A stretch of 64,000 nucleotides of DNA from positions 260,896 to 324,895 of the forward strand of contig NMRA01000083.1 of the NCBI GenBank assembly GCA_002633005.1, in the 5' to 3' direction. Both the position numbers and the translations under genes were made by a program. This document shows, piece by piece, positions 42,655 to 52,369 of this stretch (its first letter is position 1; every line of letters starts with the position of its first letter). Source of the stretch: Phoronis australis. Lineage: Eukaryota; Phoronida; Phoronidae. The notes under the pieces were generated by a model. That model was not told the DNA's origin. It did no database searches and was given only the letters and a program-made list of their open reading frames with translations.

Positions 42655-43500
42655 ACATTTGCCTTTATTTTCAAAGGTCCTCGAGTGATTTTCATGAAAT
42701 TTGGCACATAGGCATATATTAATGAGGTGACGCTATCCTCCCGTTTTCAGATGGATTCGAAGCATTTTGCGCCAGCTAGAGGCCATTTTTACTATTTTTG
42801 AGTCCGTTTTTTGGCGTCCGCCCCTCTGTTGACCAAACCACTCTAAGGATGATTGCGAAAATTAGCATGTATGTTTTTAGTATGAAGAGGACAGTTGACA
42901 ATGATTTTCTGAGTTCAACTACTGTGGCACCTCCTAGTGGCACTTTTGTTTGTTTTTGCGCACATGGCTGTATCTCCCAAATGCTCTACAGGATTTTTAT
43001 TAAATGTAGCAAATGTGTTTATATGAAGTGGACAACGACGACTTTCGGATAGCTCGGACTACAGGTGTGCCCTGTAGTGGCAATTTTATTATTTTTTACG
43101 GTTACCTCTATCTTCAAAGGTCCTCGATGGATTTCCATAAAATTTGGCACATAGGCATCTATTAATGAGGTGATATTATCCTCCCATTTTCAGATGGATT
43201 CGAGGTATTTTACACCACCTGGTGGCCATTTTTACTGTTTTCGAGTCTTGTTCTTTTGGTATCCTTCCCTCCATCAACCAAACCATTCTAAGGATGATTG
43301 TGAAAATTGGCATGTATGTTCTATGTTCTTACTATGAAGAGGACGGTTGACGATGATTTTCCGACGACTTCGACCACTGTGGTGCCTCCTAATGGCAGTT
43401 TTGTTTGTTTTTGCACCCATGGCTGTAGCCCAACTTTTCACAGAATATGGAGCTACCAGGTTGTTTTCTACAATGCACAATGCCTTCAGCATGACTAAAA
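42655..43500 (+). repeat. Two-copy tandem repeat, unit about 430 bp
   Basis: Unit 1 (42655-43075) and unit 2 (43080-43500) share tttcaaaggtcctcg, aaatttggcacataggcat, attaatgaggtga, ttttcagatggattcga, gaccaaaccactctaagg (with one or two changes) and atgaagaggac, in order. Short open frames across it are not conserved between units. Confidence 0.85.
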
Positions 43501-43524
43501 CAAGATTTCAGATCTACAAAAAGT

Positions 43525-43530
43525 TTTAAT
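43525..43530 (-). terminator. Possible ASPDH poly(A) signal (ATTAAA)
   Basis: Minus-strand ATTAAA 77 bases after the ASPDH stop. It is the only such hexamer I noticed close by. Confidence 0.35.
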
Positions 43531-43606
43531 TGTTAAAGTGAGTATCAAAAATATACAAACATGGCAAAGTTGAAATGAGATTCACTCATTATCCACTTTG
43601 GTTTCA

Positions 43607-43644
43607 CTAACATAGATGTGTCCCTGGACCTTTACTGTGAGCTC
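43607..43644 (-). CDS. ASPDH: ASPDH exon 8: C-terminal THLC and stop
   Basis: A 38-base exon after ttcatttcag encoding AHSKGPGTHLC and TAG, matching the vertebrate C-terminus RPGIHLC. It is small enough to be missed by automatic prediction. Confidence 0.88.
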
Positions 43645-46600
43645 CTGAAATGAACAATGACAAAAAACTTCAGATATATTCTCAAAAAACAAAAATATGC
43701 ACGTTATCTGACAACCAACACCACGTCCACATGGTGATAATTGTCTGATATAGCATGCCCGCATTTTTGAAGCCAGTTTTCTCCACTAAATAACGAGCAT
43801 CAACTTATCAAAATGCAGGAATATTATATCGGACTACTGCGCATATGTTTTGCACAAAACTTCAGACAAGAACCAAAAGACCTTTCGCGGGATGAGAAGC
43901 TCTATGATTACAACTTCCTTTTGACATCATGACTCTAAACACAATGGGAATCCATTTAAGGTTCCCAAGATCTCAAACAGGTTTTCAAGGCACAAGGCTG
44001 TAGATCTTATGTGAGGTTACGCAACAACATGACAAATTTTCTCACTCTCCCAGCTGGGACATTCGCAACTGAGCTACTTAGCTTCTTTGACCAAACGAAA
44101 GTCCTCCAACACTGCTAGACAAGTAAGTACATTCAATACTAACCTAACATGCTGCTAAGGAATGAGGCAAACGTAGCACTTCCTGTCACTGCTTTGGCCG
44201 AGGCAGGGTTTGTGCGGGTTGTCTGCACACGGAAACAGGTACCCTTCTCCATATCTCCAGGTCCACATACAGACACCTCTACGACATGTCTGTCGGAGCA
44301 ACTACAGTAACAGGATTATCCAGTGAGAGCATGAGTAATACCTAAATACATGCATCTCAATACCTGCCCCAACATGTTGATGAATGACACTGAAGCATGG
44401 ACAGAAGAAAGCTACCAGGCATCCTCACTTTCTTGTAATATCAGCATCAGAAATCTTACACAACCAGGGTGCATAAAAGAAAGGGAATGCGTGAATAACA
44501 GATGGCATTTGTGCCAAACGATTTTTCATGACGCTGTTTAAAACAGCTATGAATCAGTCTTCAATCACAAAAAACAATTTTTGATTTAGACAAGTTACCG
44601 TCATGAAATTGGCCTCAAACTGTTCATTAGCTACCTAACTAACATTTTGTTATTGTTTCAGATCAGGTTATCTAAGTTGGCTTGTTACAGTGTGTCACTT
44701 TATGAGGCTAGCATGGTCTCCACAAATAACGAACAAACCCAGAAATCGCTTCTTATTTGAATAAGGAACAAGTTGAGACCAATTTTAGAGCGGCAAGTGG
44801 TTTATATCAAAACTTTACTTCTTAAACAGAATGCGGGGCATATAACCGCTATAAATCAAGACGTCTTTGCCCGGTTGCATGAAACAGTCCCAAATAGGGA
44901 CTCAACTAAGTTCCCAAAATCTATTGTGCACTTCTGAACTTGTGTGAAAACATCAATTGCTCTTTCTTGTATTGTTTTAGTTCATTACTAAGTCAACTTT
45001 TGACTTTGAAACAAACCGAGAGTGAACTCTACGCTGAATTGTCAATATTATCGAAAATAATTAGGGATCTTTTCGTGCAACACCCCCAATTTATTTTCAA
45101 TGAACTCTAAGCTCTGCTTTATTATATCATTAGAAAATGTCATTAATCAAAGAGGAGCTCATAATAAAGATGAAAAGGTAGAAAATTATTGCATCTGTGA
45201 ATCCACAAAGACACAAATACGCAAAGACTTAGGGACCTTATTTGAGTCCCTATTTGGGACCGTTTCATGCAACCGGCCACAGAAATCCTAATTTATAAGT
45301 TATACTGTTCTCACAAAGTGAATGTAAAATTCTTTTTCTGAAAGTTTTACACACACTACTGAACAAGTTTTCATAGCACATACGGAGAGGAAAAAAGTTT
45401 TAAAAAAGTAAAATGTAAACTACCACTGATTATGAGTAATGGAAAGTTACCTGTCGAGTCATGAAGTTTTTTGCAACCACTAGCTTTCAAACACATCTCG
45501 AGACCTTTGTCGAGTGGAATGTCCAGTAACTGGAGCCTTGCCTACGTCTGTTACGTCATCATTGCCATGTGACCTCTGTTGCATCGTCGGATTGAATAAA
45601 TTTTCGAGGTCCAATCATCGAGATTTGACTGAAACCTAGTGGTTTCAAAAAACTTTGCGACTCTGACAGGTAACTTTCCATTACTCACATTCTATTCGAG
45701 TCAGTGACATGAACATTCAGTCTACTACCACTGTCTATCACATTAATAAGAACATACCTAGGATCCGAAACCAAAATTCCCTGCACTTTATCGAAGCCCA
45801 AGTTATACCCAGCCACTGCAGCAGCAGCCATTGTGTTGACGTTGTGAGGAGCCAGGGGACATAACCCCCGTACACTTCCTGTAATTGAACATCATCACAT
45901 GCAGCGCCACCATTAGCAATGTTGTTTTGCTTCGTGTTTTGGGGTGAGATCCTTTGTTCAGGCTCTTTAATGGAGCAAACAATGGTTCCCCATTACACAT
46001 GATAACAGCGTGGAGTGAATGAGCTCGATGAATGCTTCAACAAACTGCAAGATTCATGGCTGCAAACTTGATTTGTTGAAGTTTGAAATACGCATCGTCT
46101 GCTTGACTTAATTTGAACATGTGACTTTAATAACAAAATGAATCAAATTAAAGCTAAGGACAAAATCGGCATTAGGACAGAATTAGTGTGAACCATTCTC
46201 AATAGCGCTGTCATAATATCTCCAGCAGGTATCAAAACGCAACACAAAAATACTTCAACTGAACTCTGGATAAACATCTGCCACCACAAATCTACAGTAA
46301 TGATAAACTAAGGCGTAAACAAAACTGGTTTAACTTGCGTGAAAACAAAAGCAATTTTTAGCAATCATTTACCTGATTTCAATGATGACACCTAAGTAAA
46401 TTTTACATAAACAGGTAAGGCATATATAAACTGGTATCGTCTCATTTTTGGTCGCTGACAGTGCCTTATGATTCAATGATGCTCATATAAATTTTCGCAA
46501 GATTGAACTCAGTGTCATACAGCAGGCAGTGTATTTAATATTTAATAAGGACTGGATAAGTAGACAAAACATTTTTCATTTAAATTTTGCGTATGCTCAT

Positions 46601-49600
46601 AAACACCGACATACCTTTGTATAATACAACGGCACTTTCTTTAACCTGTTCATTCAATGCCTTCAGGTCACCATGTAGTTTGAAGGTTGAAGGATGCTTC
46701 CTCATGGTGACTTCCAGAGCCTAAATAAAAAAACGTGACAACCATGTATGCTATTGCCACAAAATTACCTTTGAAGGCGTCAACATGTCATTACATTTGA
46801 CATGCATATTCAATTACACTCAACATTCTTAGTGCTGTGCTAAATACATGGAATTGTCACCAGAAAAACGCAACAGAGTGACATGACTACATAATTATTT
46901 TTCTTTTTTAATTTCAGCAATGAAATTTCAGAATTTTGGCATGGGCAAATAAATCTTGTGCTGCGTGATGTAGTACTAACAATGGCTTGAAGCTTGCGTG
47001 AAAGGCTGGTAACCATTCAAACTTCATCTCAATGTTCACCTGAAGAGTGCCTCTGTCAGCCATCTTTTTTATGTCCTCCGCACCCCAGAAAGCCCCACTT
47101 GGGACATACAATCCATGGTGTTGTGCCGACGAGCGCAGACTTAATTCCACGTCACTGTCAGCTAAGGCTGTGGGAGAACCAATCTGGACAAAACAAAAGA
47201 GTGAAGGCAAAAATGTAAGGTCATAAGACAAATAGACAATGTCATCAATTCTTCACAGCAAAGCCACGAAATAAGGCACAAAGCATGAAGTCAAAACGAG
47301 AGTTCTTTGTACACAACAGATTCATTTTCTTGTGTGACAATTTCAGTCAGCTCCAAATGATATTACCACCATTGACTCTTCAGTTGAGACAGATGAAATG
47401 ACGCAGACTCGAGACAAAGGAGTGGTGATTACAGTAACTTAGTTTGAACTCTGTATTGTAAGACACTAAGGTCATTTTCGAATTTATGTTAAGACCCAAA
47501 ATATTCATGTGTTATACTTCAAAGCATACCATATAGTCAGCAACTTGTAGAAATTTACACCCATAGTCCTTTGAAATGCATGGATGAGCCACCTCCACAA
47601 TGAGATCTGGATTCCTGAAAACAGAAAACGACCTATGAATGTTGAATAAATAGTGTCCCACATGGAAGTCGATTACTACATTTTATTGACTTCCCTGGTT
47701 CAGCTGTGTCTGATTGGTCTGTAAGTCGGAAGTCGTCATTGAGACCCAATTAGATGAAATGGCGCAGTCAATCAAATGAAGCCACTGTGTGCTGATCATC
47801 TGCATTTCCCTTTGGCACAGCAGAGCTGCTTTTGGTTATTGGGTCCCATAGGGAAATTGGTTGTCACTGAGAAGATGGTATACTCCTATATTTTCTGTTC
47901 AACTTAAGAAAAGAAAAAAACCATTAGAGCGACCTCAGATGTTTCGGTGGACATTTTCTCAATTCCCTGATTACTAAAATCAGATGTTCTGTTTTTTCAT
48001 TTTCACCTACTAGCATCTATGTGGCGTTTGTCAAGTCGCATTTGGCGAGTTGACATTGTGCTAAGCGCCGAGCCCTGAACTCCAATCATTATAAACTTAT
48101 CTGTAACCACCACTGCTTAGTAAAAGTCAAATTACATCTAGTGAGCAACAAAACATGACAATGTTACAGTGAAACCTAAGAATTTACCTTTCAGCAAATC
48201 TAGACAGGTCTTCCAAGATGTATTTTTCATCCACATTCCCCTTTACTGCATCAACACTTCTGTTCCACACAAAGGCAAGTTCCAGATCTTCTCTTTCAAG
48301 TATGGCTTTAGTCAGGTACTGCCCTGCAGAGAAAAATATCAGACTGTAGCTCGCTTACTCGAAGACGAACTTCAAAACAAACGTCACGTGACAACAACAT
48401 GTGTGTTCGTCCAGACATTTTTCTCGCCGTGTTGCCGATCATACATGTAGATGGCACGATGTTGCACAGATTTGTACATAAACCTGCCGTTAATCCAGAC
48501 TCCACGGGAAGTTAAAAAATCTTAGAGACGCTACTTAAAAAACTTAATGAGGTTTCAGGTAATTTGCTTGAGTCGAAACCATTTTTATTCAAGCATTGAA
48601 GTCGCCATATCGTAGACGGCGATTTCGAGGCAGTCAGTCGGCGAGTTTTCGCCCTGGGATTTCAGCACAATTTTCTGTAAAATGATGGTAATTTAGCAGC
48701 AAAGTTTGATAGCAATGCACCACAGTTCTGTTGAAAGTCTTTCATAGTTTACACATATGTCACAGAGCGTAAATTTGATGAATCTTAACTTCCGATTTAA
48801 CCCGTTTTGGAGACCGGGTTTCAACCGCCTTGGGTTATAATAAGCGCCCCCCCCGAACCGAACTTTTCGAAGCGCCCTGGGCGGTTATTACGGCGAATAC
48901 GGTATGTAACGTGTTACACTGTTCAAAGTATAAGAAGACTTGTCAATCATTAGCATGTGTTTGGTTGCCTAAGTTCAAAGTATTTAGTAAGAAGACCTGT
49001 CAATCATTAGCACCTGCTTGGTTGCCTAAGTGTCCAGCGGGAATCAAATCTTAACACAATCAAGTGCTTTCCTTAAAAAATACATTGTGATCTAGCCGGG
49101 TCTTGTTTGATCTGTCTTTTCTCTCAAGAAACTTGCCCTACCGAACGTATGCCTACTTGTTGGAATACCTTAGTTCTATGAGAGGACCAGCAGCGACCGA
49201 GGTACGTAAAAACCCAATCACGCTTAGGATCACGACACCACAGTATCATGTGCGCAGGCCGTTGAAGTCCGTTACTTCAATCCCCCGACCTACATTTTAA
49301 CTGAAGATATGCTTGCAAGTCCGACATCAGTGTAGCTCCGTCAGGGTATAATCGGTGCTCCATGCAGTAAGCAACAACTCCCCACTTTTCAAAAGTTAAA
49401 TAACCGCCCATGCTCGGCTTATTGCTCACCCCGTTTTTTTAGATTCCCAATTTAAGCGCCCTGGGCGGTAACGCGGACGAGTACGGTTGACTGAGTTGAC
49501 ATCGCCATCGCCATCACCATCAGATTGACAGAAAGGCATAAAATAGACGAAATAGAGCAGTTGAGTTGATGTCAGATTCACGAAAAAGCATAGGATTTGT

Positions 49601-49876
49601 GGCATCATAAGATTGAGTTGATTTTCTTGAATTGATATTTGAGTGTCCGATGATAATAGCAATTTTTGCCATTATTTTGCCGCCAGGACGGGAGTTTTTG
49701 AACGGAAAGCGCTCACATACTAAAGCAAAGACATTTAACATGATAACCAGACACGTCATGTGGCAAATATGCAATCATGGGTTATCAAAAATCGACCAGC
49801 TTCACCAACCAAGTTGTCCATATCCAACTATTCCCACGTTTCTGCTGAGTTTGGCTCGTTTGCCATTTTCGCACAT
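43607..49876 (-). CDS. ASPDH: Aspartate dehydrogenase domain-containing protein (complete, 8 exons)
   Basis: Minus-strand exons 49876-49810, 48323-48188, 47614-47530, 47183-47040, 46720-46615, 45878-45758, 44301-44144 and 43644-43607 join in phase to 284 residues, against about 283 in human ASPDH. Family knowledge: L-aspartate dehydrogenases oxidise aspartate to iminoaspartate with NAD(P); the role of animal ASPDH is poorly known. Seen: the Rossmann motif VGIVGYGQLGQ (GxGxxG) at about residues 14-24, VWNRS, the motif NPDLIVEVAHP (about 69-79), IGSPTALAD, SGAFWGAEDI, CPLAPHNVNTMAAAA, RHVVEV (whose His aligns with the proposed catalytic His of prokaryotic enzymes, inference) and the C-terminal GPGTHLC that vertebrates share as RPGIHLC. 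It converges on SWAP70 and is head to head with CCDC65. Its introns carry many small transposons. Confidence 0.95.
43744..43830. repeat. Long hairpin, copy 2
   Basis: Shares ccgcatttttgaagccagtt and ttctccactaa with copy 1. An outer pair gtctgatata/tatatcggac extends the dyad. It lies in the last ASPDH intron. Confidence 0.6.
44144..44301 (-). CDS. ASPDH: ASPDH exon 7: catalytic-domain strands
   Basis: Acceptor ttactgtag; reads CSDRHVVEVSVCGPGDMEK and then FRVQTTRTNPASAKAVTGSA; donor TGTTAG|GTTAGT. Human: TDMHVVDVELSGPRG and AVTGSATVTAF. Confidence 0.94.
44575..44817. mobile_element. Same MITE family in ASPDH intron 7
   Basis: Left caatttttgatttagacaag and right end, inverted, aaagttttgatataaaccac; contains gttgagaccaattttagag as in the lectin copies. 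Confidence 0.6.
44870..45277. mobile_element. MITE with about 47-bp inverted ends in ASPDH intron 7
   Basis: Left ccggttgcatgaaacagtcc, caaatagggactcaacta, agttccc; right inverted ccggttgcatgaaacggtcc, caaatagggactcaaata, aggtccc. About 408 bases, no coding. Confidence 0.85.
45432..45688. mobile_element. MITE with about 60-bp inverted ends in ASPDH intron 7
   Basis: Left tgagtaatggaaagttacct then gtcgagtc, aagttttttgcaaccacta; right inverted tgagtaatggaaagttacct then gtcagagtc, aagttttttgaaaccacta. About 257 bases. Confidence 0.88.
45758..45878 (-). CDS. ASPDH: ASPDH exon 6: PHNVNTMAAA motif
   Basis: Acceptor caattacag; reads SVRGLCPLAPHNVNTMAAAA and then GFDKVQGILVSDP; donor CCTAG|GTATGT. 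This is the most conserved part of the catalytic domain. Confidence 0.94.
46615..46720 (-). CDS. ASPDH: ASPDH exon 5
   Basis: Acceptor ttatttag; reads ALEVTMRKHPSTFKLHGDLK and then ESAVVLYK. The donor is CAAAG|GTATGT. Human: RVTMATHPDGFRLEGPL and CTVLYEGP. Confidence 0.92.
47040..47183 (-). CDS. ASPDH: ASPDH exon 4: SPTALAD and GAFWGAEDI motifs
   Basis: 48 codons between tttgtccag and GTGAAC, beginning IGSPTALADSDVELSLR and ending MADRGTLQ. Human: VGSPSALAD and RGALWGAEDIRRL. Confidence 0.95.
47530..47614 (-). CDS. ASPDH: ASPDH exon 3: VEVAHP motif
   Basis: Acceptor ctgttttcag; the leading G completes an Arg codon. It reads NPDLIVEVAHPCISKDYGCK and ends TATATG|GTATGC in phase 0. Confidence 0.92.
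48188..48323 (-). CDS. ASPDH: ASPDH exon 2: Rossmann fold
   Basis: Acceptor ctctgcag; encodes QYLTKAILEREDLELAFVWN and then RSVDAVKGNVDEKYILEDLS. Human counterpart: LELVFVWNRDPGRMAGSV. A transposon copy ends about 24 bases upstream of this acceptor. Confidence 0.92.
48347..48902 (-). mobile_element. Truncated copy of the 4633-6032 transposon in ASPDH intron 1
   Basis: Carries one intact terminal repeat (ending 48902, TA at 48903-48904) and about 550 bases colinear with 4633-5190 in reverse orientation. The other half of the element is missing. The truncated edge is about 24 bases from ASPDH exon 2. Confidence 0.88.
48921..49030 (+). repeat. Two-copy direct repeat of about 52 bp
   Basis: gttcaaagta, agaagacytgtcaatcatta and ggttgcctaag recur in order at 48921-48972 and 48973-49030. 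Confidence 0.85.
49385..49487. mobile_element. Miniature derivative of the same transposon family
   Basis: Left taaccgcccatgctcgg resembles the inner right end of the full element, and right gcgccctgggcggtaacg to gtacgg resembles its left end inverted. Only about 100 bases lie between the ends. Also in ASPDH intron 1. Confidence 0.55.
49810..49876 (-). CDS. ASPDH: ASPDH exon 1: start and NAD-binding motif
   Basis: ATG at 49876 reading leftward, then MCENGKRAKLSRNVGIVGYG and QL-, donor CTTG|GTTGGT. The last G joins GG of exon 2 to make the third Gly of GxGxxG. Another ATG just inside, at about 49866, is out of frame, so this start is preferred. Confidence 0.85.
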
Positions 49877-50109
49877 TTCTGCTGTGTACTTTAGTAATAA
49901 CAACACTATTACAAGTTTGTTAAGTTAAGTAAAAAAATTGCTTAGTATGTTGAAAGTTTCAAAAAAGTTAGAAAACAGTTGATCAATAAACATTCGATCG
50001 ACCTATAATCAAGATTTCTAACACAGAATGGCCTGTTGCTGATTTGCAAATCTCAGTGTAGCTTAATAATATAACCTTTGCTGTGTAACACGTTTACATG
50101 TCATTTCCG

Positions 50110-50124
50110 GTTGCTAGGGGTAAC
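50110..50124 (+). promoter_or_regulatory. RFX X-box in the ASPDH/CCDC65 divergent promoter
   Basis: GTTGCTAGGGGTAAC is two well-matched half sites, GTTGCT and GGTAAC, with the usual three-base spacing of RFX X-boxes, which drive cilium genes in many animals. It is 234 bases above the ASPDH start and precedes a possible untranslated first exon of CCDC65. Binding is inferred. Confidence 0.6.
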
Positions 50125-50129
50125 TGGTC

Positions 50130-50179
50130 AAGGTTGGAGTGTATTTGCAAAGAATTGAACTCGTTTTAAAGGAAGTAAG
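50130..50179 (+). other. Candidate untranslated first exon of CCDC65
   Basis: Just after the X-box, GGAAGTAAG|GTAAAT at 50179/50180 is a good donor. The acceptor tctcttttttcag at 52211-52223 lies 14 bases before the CCDC65 ATG. Together they would make a 2 kb 5' UTR intron and place the X-box at the promoter. The exon start is arbitrary. Confidence 0.35.
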
Positions 50180-52026
50180 GTAAATTTTATTTGTCTAAAC
50201 GTACATTTTGGCTACTAATGATGTTTTTAATTTCCTAATGCCACTAATTTCTCCGATTAAAGGCTTTTGAAAACCTCAATTTTCCTCTAAAATGAATTTC
50301 ATTGGCAAAATCAAACTACCAAAGCCAAGCCTAGCCAAGGCTAAGTAAAGCTAACTGCAGACAGACAACTGTCAGCAACATGGCCAACATGAGTTGAGAG
50401 ACTCAGAAACAGAGAGCACTTGACAATCCAAGTCATTGGCATTGGTTGGATATATTGGTCCCTCACTTAGAGAATCAGTTTCACTCACTGCTGATCTTCA
50501 CTTTTCAGTGATTGCCTGGTTCTAAATTGGGGACCACTATATTCATCAAGAGCCCAAGTGAATAGGATAAATTATATGAATCAGGATATGTTAGATGTAA
50601 GCAGGTCCTCCACCCCAGTTGGCATTGAAGTATACCATTAATTACGGCGTTTTCCCATTGCTCCCAACTTGTTCGATTCTATAGCCCAACAACAAGTTGG
50701 GAAGATGACCCTTGTAGCCAATATCTTACACGACTGATATACTCCATTCTGGCCTTTATGTTTGGAGGGCCAGCTCTCTTTTGTTCGATAATTGCTCTAA
50801 TCTCCAATAAGATTGTTTCTGGCCTGACTGGGCTGTGCTGTTAAAAATAAAAGTTAAGTAATAGCATATTTGAACATAAACCAATAGCATTTCTGAAATC
50901 CTCGTCAAATGGTAATCATGTTTTATTAGTTTTTGAATAGCCAAAATCGCCCAACTGCAAGCGAAGTTACGATGATCTATTCTTTCCGAATGTACCGATT
51001 CGCTCTGGGTCTGACATGTTCACACGTGGTCTGTAATAAGCCTGGTAGATAGTTGGCCTGTCTGTTGTCATATCAGACAAAAGACTGTGCTTGGCAGTTA
51101 ACAAAGAAGCTAGATGTTATCACAAGCTCACAACCCTCTACGTCTGGTAAAGTCACTGAACGGGAAAATGCCATCATGCCCTATTTCCCCAATGTGTGCC
51201 AGAATAATATAGTTTTTTAAGAAGGAATTAGGCTAGCATATCACGAAAGTTCAGTTGTAGACCTCTTGTATGTGTTTCCCGTTAATAGAGGAATTTTTGT
51301 AAACCCTGTGAATCACTCAGGGGAGGTACCCACTAATCAGGTACTCCGATACCATGGTTTTTGCTAAGTTTGAGGTTCATTAACATGGCAGGTTCCAACC
51401 CATATTTTTCCACTTATGTTCTTATGTCTTAAATTGGAAAGTAACCAAGCATTTTAAGCATATTTAATGTTAATTGATCTTTGGTGTCAGCAGTTCTCTC
51501 AGAATCTCACAAATTCTCTACAAAACTTTTAAGATTTTTACATCTTCATGGAATATTCTAGGTATCCTGTTTTCTTATCATTGAACAAGATATTGAAACT
51601 GGAATGGTGCATGAAATGTGAGGCATCATCAGAATGAATGTTTAGGTTATCCTCTAATAATTCCACTCAAGCCATATCAGTTAGACTGGTGTCAGATTCA
51701 TGTTATTGTTTGTGAGCCATGTGTTTTCATAATGTGTCCTGCATAGTTTTAATTTTGATTGATCTAGCTCGGCCAGTTTTGATGCTTCAAAAAGAATTCT
51801 CAATGTTTTTTTACAATAAAGACAGATGCACCCTACAGAAACACACAACGTAATGTTTAATCAATACAGTTAGGCTAGGTTTATTTTTTTACATTAGCCA
51901 ACCAAACCCAGAGAGGAGTTCCAGTTCCGGTGGACACTGTCTCCACATTCACAACACCCAAAGTCATGCATTGAGTTGGTTTCAAAATTCACCTTATTTA
52001 CCTAATGGCCTCAGCTCTCATCATCA

Positions 52027-52182
52027 TTTCTCTTTTTGCTCCTCCTCATCATCTTCATTTCTCTTTTTGCTCCTCCTCATCATCTTCATTTCTCTTTTTG
52101 CTCCTCCTCATCATCTTCATTTCTCTTTTTGCTCCTCCTCATCATCTTCATTTCTCTTTTTGCTCCTCCTCATCATCACCAC
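52027..52182 (+). repeat. Five-copy 31-bp pyrimidine-rich tandem repeat
   Basis: Units of 31 bases (tttctctttttgctcctcct core, then catcatcttca) start at 52027, 52058, 52089, 52120 and 52151, nearly identical. Almost all C and T on this strand. It lies directly upstream of the inferred acceptor of the CCDC65 leader intron. The open frames across it are repeat artefacts. Confidence 0.9.
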
Positions 52183-52237
52183 TACTTACCCAAGATGACT
52201 TTTGCTCAATTCTCTTTTTTCAGACTAAAAACTCAAG

Positions 52238-52369
52238 ATGCCCAAAAAGAAGTCTGCTAAGTTGAAGAACATGACTCCAGACGAGCGATTGTTATATGAG
52301 GAACAGCAACGATTGGCTGAAGAAGAAATGAAAAAGAAGAAAGAAGACATGTTGACACAGTTTTTAAAA
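52238..52369 (+). CDS. CCDC65: CCDC65 exon 1 (coding)
   Basis: 44 codons from ATG to AAA|GTAAGG. The N-terminus [11 protein letters not shown] and [17 protein letters not shown] match vertebrate CCDC65. The ATG lies 14 bases after a pyrimidine tract and AG (52215-52223), so a 5' UTR intron probably precedes it. Confidence 0.93.

Larger units (their letters stand above)
49877..52026. other. ASPDH/CCDC65 divergent intergenic region
   Basis: 2.4 kb between the two start codons. The X-box and possible leader exon lie close to the ASPDH side; the rest to 52026 is AT-rich without recognised elements. Confidence 0.5.

Noticed and set aside
51971-52265. Ser/Phe/Leu-rich open frames in all three plus frames
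   Set aside because: They are translations of the 31-bp pyrimidine repeat; similar frames in each phase show it is not protein selection.
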